Shown: positions 7,391-15,032, counted from the first letter of the stretch. The stretch is 17,082 nucleotides of DNA from CAZSWR01 sp964610885 (GCA_964610885.1 CAZSWR010000078.1:1-17082), one strand, 5' to 3'. The notes: generated by a model not told the origin, from the letters alone. A program made the numbers and translations.

Positions 7391-10264
7391 TTATTGTAAG
7401 TTTTTAATTTTTCTAATGGCCACCGGGTATTTCTCTAATGCTGCCCTGATTCTTTGTGTGTCCATCGAATTGAGTTCGTGCTTGAGCAAAGCTGCGTAGT
7501 CGCCGAGCAATCTGTTCGATAGGCCCTTGGCTATGTCGTTTAATCTTTCGGCAAAAGCTTCGCAAGCTTTAATCCTGACCAGTGAAACCAGCTCGCGCCA
7601 GACGGTCGTCAGAGGGCCTTCCAGTTCGATCATAGCCTTAGAAAGCTGTTCGTTGTAGTAGGTGCTTGTCGGTTCCTCAGGCTCCTCGCTAACGTAGGCC
7701 TTGGCGTTGGCGCTGCTTATGTTCGTATCGAAATATTTCTCGAGCAAATCTATGAGCTGCTGTTTTTCGAATGGTTTGCTGAGTATTCCGTCGAACAGCA
7801 AGACAGAGATTTCGTCCGGGTCGGCTCCAGAGTAAGCGATTCGTGGTATGTGGGACAATTCGCTTATTTTTGCAAGCCGTTGGGCCGTCTCCTGGCCGGA
7901 CAGGCCGGGCATCTTCAAATCGATTATTGCCAGGTCCGGCTGGCTCATGAGCGAAAGTTCAATAAGCTCTTCGCCGGAGGAAGCGCAAATCGCATGGGCA
8001 CCAACCGTGGTTAGTAGTTCTGCAATTAATTCCCTGTTGTAGTCTTTGTCGTCCGCGATGATGATCGAAGATGCAGAAAGCGGTTTCTTGGCGGGACGGC
8101 TGTTGTTTTTTTCGTTTGTTTCAATTGCAATTGGGAGCGTAGCAGCGGCCGCAATGGAGACGTTGTCGAAGCAAACCCTGAATTCGGCGCCGATTCCAGG
8201 TTCGCTGATTAGCGAAATGGTGCCTCCGAGCCTTTCGGCCAATTGTTTGGTAATCGTCAGACCGAGGCCCGTGCCGCCGAATTCCTTCTGCTTTTGGCCT
8301 TCGGCCTGGTGGAATGCTTCGAAAATAAGTTCCTGCTGGTCCAAGGCGATTCCGCAGCCGGAATCGAGCACAGAAATGCAGAGCCTGCCGGGCAGGTCTT
8401 TGCTTCCGGTGAACGACGCCCGAAGCTTGACGAAGCCCTTCGAGGTGAATTTGATTGCGTTGCTAAGCAGATTGTTCAGTATTTGTTTGAGTCGGAATTC
8501 GTCGAAGAGAATTGTAAAATTGCATTCATCGTCCAATTGCAATTCCAGGTTGATTGATTTTTCGCTTGCCAGCTCGGAAAAGAGTCCGATAGATTCGTCC
8601 AACATTTGGGCGAGGTTCATCGGCTCTTTGTTGATCTCCATTTTGCCGGATTCGATTTTCGCAAGGTCCAGTATCTCGTTGGTCAGTTCGAGCAGGTTCC
8701 TTCCGGCGTTGACTATTGTCGAAACGTATGGCGATGCCTCGGCGTCATTAATCCTTTCCTGAAGCAGTTTCCCGAATCCGAGAATGGCGTTCAGCGGTGT
8801 GCGGATTTCGTGGCTCATGCTTGCCAAGAAACTGCTTTTGGCGGAATTTGCTTTGTCTGCGGCCTCCTTGGCCAATTCGAGTTCGATCAGCATTTCGCCC
8901 AACTTTGCGGAGTAGTCCTCCTGAATTGCGCGTGCGCTCTCCAATTCCTCGGCGTAGTGCCGCAGTTCGGATTCTGTTTGGCGCAGTTCGGTAATGTTTT
9001 CGCCAATGCCTAAGATGTATTTCGGCAAGCCGTGTTCGTTTTCAATCAAAAGTTTCCTTTTGCGGAGCAGGATCGGCTCGCATTCAGGCGATTTGAAGTA
9101 TTGGTCGGTAACTTCGATCATCTGCCGAGTGCGGATCAGCGTCAGGTCCTCGCTGCGAAAAGCTTTTGCAAGTTCCAAGTCGAATAGTTCGAAATCGTTT
9201 TTCCCAACCGCATCGAAGACGCCGGTGAGGGCTGCCATCGAAGAATTCCAAAAAATGTAGGAAAAATTCGAACATTCTTTCATGTATATGCCAATCGGCA
9301 TGTTGTCCACGAGCGTATTCAGGAATTTTTTATCATTAGCAGTTGCCTCCATGCTGATCTGCTTTTCGAATGCTGCCCCAAGCGCATCCGCCGTAACCGA
9401 TAGTGTGTTAATGTCGCTATTGCTCCATTCCCTGCCCTCGGTGCTTTCAGTGAATCCGACGGCTCCCCAGAGTTCGGTTTGGACAAAAATCGGGAAGAAT
9501 AGGTAAGAATTGATTCCATACTGGCCGAGCGCTTTGCGGTCCTTTTCGTTCGAGTTTTCTGTTAGTCCGTGCACAGATTTTCTCTCCTCGAATTGTTTGT
9601 ACCAATTCGGGAAAGAGTTAGCGAATTCAATTTCAGGAATTTTCTCGGAAGCCATCGAGATCTCTTCGCCTTTGGAAGACCAAAATGACAGCAATGAAGG
9701 GGAAACGGTTGTGTCGCCGTGTTTGATGAATTTAACTAAATAGGCCGCTTCGGCGTTTGCAGCCTCGCCCAAGAGTTCGATGCTTTCATTGATGGCATCC
9801 TCGAAGTTCGATGTATTTATCAATTTGGTCGATACGGTGGCGATAGTCTCGAGCAGGTGGTCCTTTTTCTTTGCGGTGTTCTCTGCATTCTTCCTGTCGG
9901 ACACGTCCATTATCAGAATGATAGCTTCTTTGTCGTTGATTGCCGAGAATTTTGCTTCGCGATACTTGAATGCGCCAAGGTGTGTGAAGCCATAGCTGAA
10001 TGTCTGCACTTCGCGAGTCGAAATCGCTGCCCGGATTCGTTCTACGAATTGTTCGGTGAGCGTCTGGGGCAATATATCGTGCAGTCTGTTGTTGTGGAAT
10101 TTCTCTGGCGAGAAACTGACATTTTCGTTCATCTCGAGCGAAGAGTCAATGAAGTTGCCATCTTTGTCCACGTGGAAGACGATATCAGGCAAAGCCTTCA
10201 AAAGAGCTTTGATTGGCGAGTCCGAGGGCAGGTGGTCGAATTTTATTTGCGTTTTCGAATTCAT
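7391..10264 (-). CDS. Hybrid sensor histidine kinase: PAS-GAF-PAS-HisKA-HATPase-REC with His-less C-terminal helical domain
   Basis: A 957-residue soluble sensor kinase. Likely domains: PAS (18-125), GAF (136-302), PAS (313-428, ending LGIGENITELRQTE), coiled coil (425-478), HisKA with H485 in SMSHEIRTPLNA, HATPase (585-700; N602, DSGCGI at 634, GGTGLGL at 663-669), and receiver (733-845; D738/D739, D782, S812, K830). The last 90 residues are helical (KACEAFAERLNDIAKGL, YAALLKHELNSMD, IRAALEKYPVAIRKI). They sit where an HPt would be but have no AHxxKG-type phospho-acceptor; the only His (929) is out of context. The receiver phosphate must therefore leave by another HPt, for example that of the 776-residue kinase, or simply decay. 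The gene starts 3 nt after the stop of the preceding response regulator with no clear Shine-Dalgarno, implying translational coupling. The sensed signal is presumably cytoplasmic and cannot be inferred. Confidence 0.94.
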   Translation of the reverse strand: MNSKTQIKFDHLPSDSPIKALLKALPDIVFHVDKDGNFIDSSLEMNENVSFSPEKFHNNRLHDILPQTLTEQFVERIRAAISTREVQTFSYGFTHLGAFKYREAKFSAINDKEAIILIMDVSDRKNAENTAKKKDHLLETIATVSTKLINTSNFEDAINESIELLGEAANAEAAYLVKFIKHGDTTVSPSLLSFWSSKGEEISMASEKIPEIEFANSFPNWYKQFEERKSVHGLTENSNEKDRKALGQYGINSYLFFPIFVQTELWGAVGFTESTEGREWSNSDINTLSVTADALGAAFEKQISMEATANDKKFLNTLVDNMPIGIYMKECSNFSYIFWNSSMAALTGVFDAVGKNDFELFDLELAKAFRSEDLTLIRTRQMIEVTDQYFKSPECEPILLRKRKLLIENEHGLPKYILGIGENITELRQTESELRHYAEELESARAIQEDYSAKLGEMLIELELAKEAADKANSAKSSFLASMSHEIRTPLNAILGFGKLLQERINDAEASPYVSTIVNAGRNLLELTNEILDLAKIESGKMEINKEPMNLAQMLDESIGLFSELASEKSINLELQLDDECNFTILFDEFRLKQILNNLLSNAIKFTSKGFVKLRASFTGSKDLPGRLCISVLDSGCGIALDQQELIFEAFHQAEGQKQKEFGGTGLGLTITKQLAERLGGTISLISEPGIGAEFRVCFDNVSIAAAATLPIAIETNEKNNSRPAKKPLSASSIIIADDKDYNRELIAELLTTVGAHAICASSGEELIELSLMSQPDLAIIDLKMPGLSGQETAQRLAKISELSHIPRIAYSGADPDEISVLLFDGILSKPFEKQQLIDLLEKYFDTNISSANAKAYVSEEPEEPTSTYYNEQLSKAMIELEGPLTTVWRELVSLVRIKACEAFAERLNDIAKGLSNRLLGDYAALLKHELNSMDTQRIRAALEKYPVAIRKIKNLQ

Positions 10265-10267
10265 CGG

Positions 10268-10621
10268 TCAGTTGTTCATGTTGACTATAATGTTCATTAA
10301 ATGATTCCAATCAATGGGCTTGTAGAAGAAATCGAATGCTCCGGCATTTCTGGCAGTTTCTTCGATGTTTATGTCCGATTGGCCGGTGTAGAGAATAATT
10401 TTCGCGCGATTGTCAATTTCGAGTATCTGGCCCATCAGGTCGATACCGTTGATGTCCGGCATCATGTAGTCGAGAATAATCAGGTCGAAATGATTATTCT
10501 GGAGGCTCCGAAGCCCCTCGGCCGGATTTTGGAACGCTTGGCAGTCGATACCATGAAGGATCAGAACCTCTTGGAAAGTATTTAATGAGTTCTTATCGTC
10601 ATCTATCAATAGAATTTTCAT
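10268..10621 (-). CDS. Single-domain (CheY-like) response regulator, first gene of the signalling cluster
   Basis: A 117-residue receiver-only protein: acidic pocket D7/D8/D9, phospho-acceptor D51 (ILDYMMPDING), switch Thr79 (LYTGQ) and Lys101 (FYKPID). No output domain. It opens the minus-strand signalling cluster, three bases before the 957-residue kinase. The ATG has AGGA eight bases upstream. A weak promoter candidate lies at 10676-10648 on the minus strand (TTG, 19 nt, TAATTTG), which would give a 5' UTR of roughly 20-25 nt; the box is not a full consensus match. Either the neighbouring kinase or the distant HPt could phosphorylate it. Confidence 0.92.
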   Translation of the reverse strand: MKILLIDDDKNSLNTFQEVLILHGIDCQAFQNPAEGLRSLQNNHFDLIILDYMMPDINGIDLMGQILEIDNRAKIILYTGQSDINIEETARNAGAFDFFYKPIDWNHLMNIIVNMNN

Positions 10622-10785
10622 GGCAATATTCCTGTTTTATATATTTGCAAATTACTTGCTCGCCTACTATATACAATATATATACCAATAATCTCATTAT
10701 CGCGGAAGTGCTTGCGCCCCAAGGGAATGCGCGCTGCGGCCTGTTTCCGGGGATTGTTGCCGTTTTGCTTTTTTGCGATTTCGCA

Positions 10786-10816
10786 TTGCGATTTGGCAAT
10801 TTTTGCGATTTGGCAA
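10786..10816. repeat. Short direct repeats (TTGCGATTTGGCAA x2)
   Basis: The 14-mer TTGCGATTTGGCAA occurs at 10786-10799 and 10803-10816, a 17-bp period. A partial third copy, TTGCGATTT, is at 10773-10781. Each copy has a small dyad (TTGC...GCAA). Closely spaced repeats with dyad symmetry 150-200 bp upstream of a gene resemble operator sites, but no binding protein is evident. Confidence 0.6.
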
Positions 10817-10840
10817 AATATCTACAGCTTCATACAATAC

Positions 10841-10852
10841 CCAAAATTTTGG
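10841..10852. repeat. 12-bp perfect palindrome
   Basis: CCAAAATTTTGG is a perfect 12-bp palindrome in the intergenic region. It could be a dimeric regulator site or chance in AT-rich DNA. Confidence 0.35.
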
Positions 10853-10927
10853 TTCTATAACGTTTTGTGAGGCCCTGTACTTAATCCCACTTTGAGCGAG
10901 TTGATAGAATCAAAAATGATTTTTTAA

Positions 10928-11105
10928 CGCGTAGCGGTTGTTGTATTGTAGCATATTGTTTGGATTTTTTAGACAAGATTTCGCGCGAGCGAATGTTTTA
11001 TATGATTGGTTGATTCATGCAGAGTGTTATTCAACAACCGCTAACGCGGTATGACATGCAAAGGGGAAACAACTCACTACAATACAACAACCGCTAACGC
11101 GGTAT
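10928..11105. repeat. MITE/BIME-like element with 24-bp imperfect terminal inverted repeats and an internal third copy
   Basis: The left end (10928-10951, CGCG followed by TAGCGGTTGTTG and TATTGTAG) is the reverse complement of 11077-11101 except for one extra A (one of 11096/11097). That gives 24 paired bases. The right-hand unit continues to GGTAT (11105), completing a palindrome ACCGC-TAAC-GCGGT. A third copy of the right-hand core, 21 bp, lies at 11032-11052, 53 bp from the other in the same orientation; it also pairs with the left end over 16 bp plus one bulge. Between them a GNRA-type hairpin TTCGC-GCGA-GCGAA is at 10980-10993. I see no target-site duplication and no transposase. REP/BIME-type mobile DNA, a small MITE or a structured RNA all fit. 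Confidence 0.6.
11032..11052 (+). repeat. Internal copy of the palindromic repeat core
   Basis: This 21-bp copy is identical to 11085-11105: CAACA followed by the dyad ACCGC-TAAC-GCGGT and AT. The flanks on both sides differ between the two copies, which marks the repeat boundaries. Confidence 0.7.
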
Positions 11106-11369
11106 CAATCCGCAACTATTACTCTACCTGAAGTGTGCAAATTGTATTAGGGAGTGAATATATTCAATTTGCCATAGAACCTAATTTTAAATATTCCATT
11201 TCTTAGAATCAATTATTGTTGTTTACCCACACAAAGCAATATATAACCGAAAATTTCATTTCTTAATAGTTAGCTTTTTTTGTAAATTAAACTTTGAATC
11301 TTTCCCATCGGAAAGACTCATTTTATTGTTGTGTGTCCATAAGGAAATCAAAGTGGAGGCACGGTGGGC

Positions 11370-11438
11370 TTCGGGACTCGGCGCAGACGGTTGCGTTCCG
11401 TCACTTTATCCGCTCCCAGAGCCGCATTGCTTCCCGAA
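11370..11438 (+). promoter_or_regulatory. Possible structured leader upstream of tldD
   Basis: The sequence is GC-rich within AT-rich DNA, 67 bp before the tldD start. TTCGGGA (11370-11376) can pair with TCCCGAA (11432-11438), CGGC (11379-11382) with GCCG (11421-11424), and an inner hairpin GACGG / CCGTC (11386-11390 with 11398-11402) closes a 7-nt loop. It matches no riboswitch consensus that I know, and it may be chance pairing. Confidence 0.25.
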
Positions 11439-11504
11439 AAGTACTATATGGGCGGGCTTTATGGAAGAAAATCATAATTTATAATTTTCACAAAGGCTAC
11501 ATAC

Positions 11505-13028
11505 ATGAGCATATTGAACAGAAGAGGTTTCTTGAAGAATATGGGAGTCGGTATGGGTGTCGTGGTTGCGTCCGGTATGGTGGGCGGCAAAGTGCTTGCA
11601 ATGGGGGCCAAACTGCCCGAACAGGCAAGCGAACAGATCTTCGGGCTGAGCGCCGAGGAAATCCGCCGTCTATTGGAAATTGCACTATCGAAAGGTGGGG
11701 ATTTCTCGGAGCTTTTCTTCGAGTATTCCGTTAATAACTCCGTTACGATGAGCGAAGACATCATAAAAAGCTCTTCGGAAAACATCGAATTGGGCGTTGG
11801 TGTCCGCGTGCTGAACGGCTCGCAGACCGGTTTCGGATACACTAACGAACTCACTTTCGAGAGCATCAAACAGACCGCACTCACCGCTGCTGCGATTGCA
11901 AGCGGCGTAAGCAAAGTCAAAATTGCCAACCTGAACAAAGTCCAACCCAAAGTGCAGGTCTTCGACATGAAGAACCTGCTGGCCGACAAAGACCTCGAGA
12001 CAAAAATCGAATTGATCAAAGAGGGATACGAAGCCGCGAAGAAATACGACCCGAGAATCAAGAAAGTAACCGCATCGCTCACAGACAACGTCTCCTACGT
12101 TACGATTGCCAACAGCGAAGGCTTGCTGATTTCGGACAAACGCCCGCAGGCCAGATTGGTCGTGGTCTCCACCGCCGAGGACGGCAAAGTGCGGAACACG
12201 GGCCACGGCAATGCAGGCGGCACGATCGGACTCGATTTCTACAAGAACAAGTTTACTCCAACCGAAATTGGCAAAAAATCCGCTCGCGAGGCAATTGAAC
12301 TACTCGCCGCGAAGGACGCTCCTGCCGGCGAATATCCCGTCGTGCTCGGCAAGAACCAATCCGGCGTGATGATCCACGAAGCCGTGGGCCATCCGCTCGA
12401 GGCAGACGGAATATGGAAGAAAACATCCGTTATGGCCGGGCGCTTGGGCGAAATGGTCGCCAGCCCGCTCGTTACGATCTACGACGATTCGTCAATTCCC
12501 GAATACCGCGGCAGCTCGAACTTCGACGACGAAGGCGTGGCGGCCCAAAGCGCCATGCTTATCGAAAAAGGTAAGCTGGTCGGGTTCCTGAACGATAAAT
12601 TGGCCGCTAAAATGTTGAAAATGCCCGAGAACGGCCACGGCCGCCGCGAGAACTACTCATTCCCGCCCATACCGCGCATGAACAATACCGTGCTCGCCAA
12701 GGGCAATTCCACACCGGAAGAAATCATCCGCTCCGTCAAGAAAGGATTCTATGCCGAAACGTATCAGGGCGGAATGGTCGAAAACACCGGCAAATTCACT
12801 TTCTCGGTCAACCTTGGATACATGATCGAAGACGGACAGATCACGCGCCCGATCAAAAACGCAACGCTAATCGGATCCAACGTCGCAATCCTGAAGGATA
12901 TCGATATGGTGGCAAACGATACCGGTTTCTTCTTGGGCACTTGCGGCAAGGACGGACAATCGCAACCCGTAACGGCAGGCACGCCAACACTTAGAATCAG
13001 CAAAATGACCGTCGGAGGTACAGCATGA
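11505..13028 (+). CDS. tldD: TldD-like metalloprotease subunit with twin-arginine (Tat) signal
   Basis: A 507-residue member of the TldD/PmbA (peptidase U62, modulator of gyrase) family. The metal site is intact: HEAVGH at 291-296 (H291, E292, H296) and a C-terminal Cys480 in GTCGKDGQSQPVTAG, equivalent to the third ligand of E. coli TldD. In E. coli, TldD with TldE forms a heterodimeric protease that trims unfolded peptides, matures microcin B17 and degrades CcdA. Here the N-terminus is a Tat signal: NRRGFLK at 5-11, then a weakly hydrophobic Gly/Val/Ala stretch, with likely cleavage after KVLA near residue 32. E. coli TldD is cytoplasmic and lacks this. The ATG has AAAGG 8 nt upstream. The stop overlaps the tldE start as ATGA. 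The first gene of a tldD-tldE-gmhA operon. Confidence 0.93.
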   Translation: MSILNRRGFLKNMGVGMGVVVASGMVGGKVLAMGAKLPEQASEQIFGLSAEEIRRLLEIALSKGGDFSELFFEYSVNNSVTMSEDIIKSSSENIELGVGVRVLNGSQTGFGYTNELTFESIKQTALTAAAIASGVSKVKIANLNKVQPKVQVFDMKNLLADKDLETKIELIKEGYEAAKKYDPRIKKVTASLTDNVSYVTIANSEGLLISDKRPQARLVVVSTAEDGKVRNTGHGNAGGTIGLDFYKNKFTPTEIGKKSAREAIELLAAKDAPAGEYPVVLGKNQSGVMIHEAVGHPLEADGIWKKTSVMAGRLGEMVASPLVTIYDDSSIPEYRGSSNFDDEGVAAQSAMLIEKGKLVGFLNDKLAAKMLKMPENGHGRRENYSFPPIPRMNNTVLAKGNSTPEEIIRSVKKGFYAETYQGGMVENTGKFTFSVNLGYMIEDGQITRPIKNATLIGSNVAILKDIDMVANDTGFFLGTCGKDGQSQPVTAGTPTLRISKMTVGGTA

Positions 13029-14347
13029 AAAACCAAGATTTAATGAAAATTGCTGAATACGCAGTTTCCTATTCGCAAAAACAGGGCGCCAAACAAACCC
13101 AAGCATCAATTTATGCCGGAAGCGAATTCACCGTGGAAGTGCGCGACGCCGAGATCGAACGTCTCGTGGAGGCCGGCTCGCAATCCCTTTCGCTCAAGCT
13201 CATCATCGATGGCAAAGTGGCGACGGCCAGCTCTTCGGATTTCGCAATGGAATCGGTCAGCCGGCTGATCGACAATGCCATTAAACGCGCTCGGCTGACC
13301 TCGAAGGATCCTTACTCGGGCATTCCCGAAAAGCAAAGAGCCGACTACGACCTCGAATCGCTCAAGCTTTACGATCAGAAACTCGTCGAGATGGCCCCGG
13401 AGAAGAAAATCGCCCTTGCAAAGGAAGTCGAGAAAATTGCCCTCGAAAACAAGCAAATCACGAAATCCTCCGGTTCTTCGTTCGGAAGCAATATCGGCAC
13501 TCGATACATTGTGAACTCGAACGGCATTTCGGCTTCGTATCCGTCCACGAGCGCTTCGCTTGGCGTATCGTTGCAATCGGGCGCCGGAGACGACATGACC
13601 GAGGACTATTACTATCACTCTTCCCGCTCGCTCTCGGGGCTGAAATCGCCCGAAGAGATTGCCAAAAAGGCTGCCGGGAAAGTGGTCCGTATGCTCGGCG
13701 CGAAGAAAATCCCGACCCAAAACGTACCGATTGTCTTCGAGCGCGAAATGACTTCGTATCTCTTGGGCTTCCTGGCCCAGTGCATCTCGGGCGGCGCTGT
13801 CTATATGAAACAATCATTCCTGGCGGACAAACACGGCACTAAAATCGCCGGCGACAACGTTACGATTCTCGACAATCCGCTCATCCCCGGGCTGTTGGGC
13901 ACTCGCCCCTTCGATGGCGAAGGCGTCTGCGGCAGGAAAAATGCAATCATCGACAAGGGCACGCTTAAATCGTTCCTGCTGGACACGTATTCGGCCAAAA
14001 AGCTTAACATGGCGTCCACAGGCAATGCCGGCGGCACTAGCAATTTCTATATGGAAAATGGCTCGCATTCGCCCGAAGAGATTATTAAATCCTTGGACAA
14101 AGGTCTGATCCTGACCCGCACCATCGGCCAGGGAACTGTTGCCACCACGGGCGACATCTCCGTCGGGGCCTTCGGCCTGTGGGTGGAAAATGGAGAAATC
14201 GTCCATCCCGTGCACGAAGTAACTATTTCGACCAACCTCGGCAAAGTGTTGAGCGAAATCGAAATGATTGGAAATGACTTGGTTTTCGACCGCAGCATTG
14301 CCGCGCCGATGATCAAAGTCAAAGAAATCACTATTTCAGGTACCTAA
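13025..14347 (+). CDS. tldE: TldE/PmbA-like partner subunit of TldD
   Basis: A 440-residue TldD/PmbA-family protein without the HExxxH motif or the C-terminal Cys, as expected for TldE, the non-metal subunit of the heterodimer. Landmarks include SFGSNIGTRYIVNSNG, IVFEREMTSYLLGFLAQ, FDGEGVCGRKNAIIDKG and STGNAGGTSNFYMENG. The N-terminus (MKNQDLMKIAEYAVSY) has neither a Tat nor a Sec signal, so it should be cytoplasmic unless carried out by TldD. The start overlaps the tldD stop by 4 bp (ATGA) and has a strong GGAGG 6 nt upstream, giving coupled, balanced expression. Eight bases separate it from gmhA. Confidence 0.93.
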   Translation: MKNQDLMKIAEYAVSYSQKQGAKQTQASIYAGSEFTVEVRDAEIERLVEAGSQSLSLKLIIDGKVATASSSDFAMESVSRLIDNAIKRARLTSKDPYSGIPEKQRADYDLESLKLYDQKLVEMAPEKKIALAKEVEKIALENKQITKSSGSSFGSNIGTRYIVNSNGISASYPSTSASLGVSLQSGAGDDMTEDYYYHSSRSLSGLKSPEEIAKKAAGKVVRMLGAKKIPTQNVPIVFEREMTSYLLGFLAQCISGGAVYMKQSFLADKHGTKIAGDNVTILDNPLIPGLLGTRPFDGEGVCGRKNAIIDKGTLKSFLLDTYSAKKLNMASTGNAGGTSNFYMENGSHSPEEIIKSLDKGLILTRTIGQGTVATTGDISVGAFGLWVENGEIVHPVHEVTISTNLGKVLSEIEMIGNDLVFDRSIAAPMIKVKEITISGT

Positions 14348-14355
14348 TTGGAACG

Positions 14356-14940
14356 ATGAAAATGATTGATAAAATTAAAAAACAAATAAGCGATTCAATA
14401 GAGACTAAACAGGCAATTCTGGCCAATCCCGAATTGCTGGGCCAAATCGAAAAGCTGTGCAACACGGCCATCGAGGCCTATCGCAATGGGAAGAAAGTGC
14501 TAATCGCCGGCAATGGCGGCTCGGCTGCAGACGCCCAACACATCGCAGCCGAATTGGTGGCCCGCTTCTATTTCGACCGCCCGGGCCTTCCGGCTATCGC
14601 ACTAACAGTCGATACTTCCATCCTTACGGCCGTCGGCAACGACTATGGATATGACTATGTATTCGCACGCCAGGTGGAAGCCAATGGCAACCAAGGCGAT
14701 GTCTTCATTGGTATCTCCACTTCGGGGAATTCGCCGAATATCATGCGCGCGCTGGCCTCCGCCAAGGACAAGGGCATGGTTACGGTCGGACTGATCGGCG
14801 GCACCGGCGGGAAAATGCTCTCGGAGTGCGACATTCCGATTTGCGTCCCGTCGAAGGACACGCCACGCATCCAAGAGTCGCACATAATGATCGGGCACAT
14901 TGCCTGCGAAGTTATCGAGCGGGTTCTTTTCGCAAAATAA
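14356..14940 (+). CDS. gmhA: Phosphoheptose isomerase (sedoheptulose-7-phosphate isomerase)
   Basis: A 194-residue cytoplasmic SIS-domain enzyme, close to the usual GmhA length (192 in E. coli). It converts sedoheptulose 7-phosphate to D-glycero-D-manno-heptose 7-phosphate, the first step to ADP-heptose for the LPS inner core. Diagnostic motifs are AGNGGSAADAQHIAAELVARF (51-71), TDTSIL-like VDTSIL, ISTSGNSPN (120-128) and RIQESHIMIGH (171-181). The zinc ligands known from E. coli GmhA correspond to H62, E66, Q173 and H181. A lone isomerase is typical, and no other heptose gene (hldE, gmhB, hldD) is in the window. The start could be the ATG at 14356 or 14362, since GGA at 14350 suits either. 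It closes the tldD operon before the 14950-15005 terminator. Confidence 0.95.
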   Translation: MKMIDKIKKQISDSIETKQAILANPELLGQIEKLCNTAIEAYRNGKKVLIAGNGGSAADAQHIAAELVARFYFDRPGLPAIALTVDTSILTAVGNDYGYDYVFARQVEANGNQGDVFIGISTSGNSPNIMRALASAKDKGMVTVGLIGGTGGKMLSECDIPICVPSKDTPRIQESHIMIGHIACEVIERVLFAK

Positions 14941-14949
14941 TGTACAACC

Positions 14950-15005
14950 AAAGGGGCATTCCTGTGGGCTGATTCAATCGAATGAGCAGGCAAGAATGCC
15001 CTTTT
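14950..15005 (+). terminator. Nested hairpin terminator after gmhA
   Basis: AAAGGGGCATTC (14950-14961) pairs with GAATGCCCTTTT (14994-15005) over 12 bp with one G-U. Inside it CTG/CAG (14962-14964 with 14987-14989) and ATTC/GAAT (14972-14975 with 14980-14983) can stack. The 3' arm ends in four Us. It lies 9 bp after the gmhA stop and probably ends the tldD-tldE-gmhA transcript. Confidence 0.7.
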
Positions 15006-15032
15006 CCAATACTCTTTCCTAATACAATAGCT

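Larger units (their letters stand above)
10622..11504. other. 883-bp gene-free region between divergent operons
   Basis: I see no supportable gene on either strand. It must hold the promoters of the minus-strand signalling cluster and the plus-strand tldD operon. From left to right it contains an AT-rich promoter-like segment (10640-10700), direct repeats of TTGCGATTTGGCAA (10786-10816), a 12-bp palindrome CCAAAATTTTGG (10841-10852), three copies of a GC-rich palindromic repeat with a 24-bp inverted-repeat arrangement (10928-11105), a plain AT-rich part (11110-11340), and a GC-rich island with pairing potential (11350-11460). Such length and repeat density is unusual beside the tight gene spacing elsewhere in the window. 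Confidence 0.7.

Noticed and set aside
8046..8762. 238-codon plus-strand frame
   Set aside because: It is antisense to the HATPase and HisKA of the 957-residue kinase; no motif and Ser-rich composition.
10585..10860. 91-codon plus-strand frame at the start of the signalling cluster
   Set aside because: It overlaps the 5' end of the response regulator and the repeat-rich intergenic DNA; no motif or ribosome-binding support.
11032..11105. CRISPR array made of the repeated 21-mer
   Set aside because: There are only two same-orientation copies 53 bp apart, the third copy is inverted, the shared core is too short for a standard repeat, and no cas gene is in the window.
11294..11734. 146-codon plus-strand frame overlapping the tldD start
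   Set aside because: Its last 230 bp overlap tldD in another frame; Arg-rich and without motifs. I could not identify its upstream half as any known protein.
13106..13813. 235-codon minus-strand frame
   Set aside because: It is antisense to tldE, which is clearly real; no recognisable domain.
14982..15032. Upstream ATG for the GT-C-like protein
   Set aside because: It lies inside the 3' half of the gmhA terminator hairpin and adds residues with no resemblance to a membrane-protein N-terminus.
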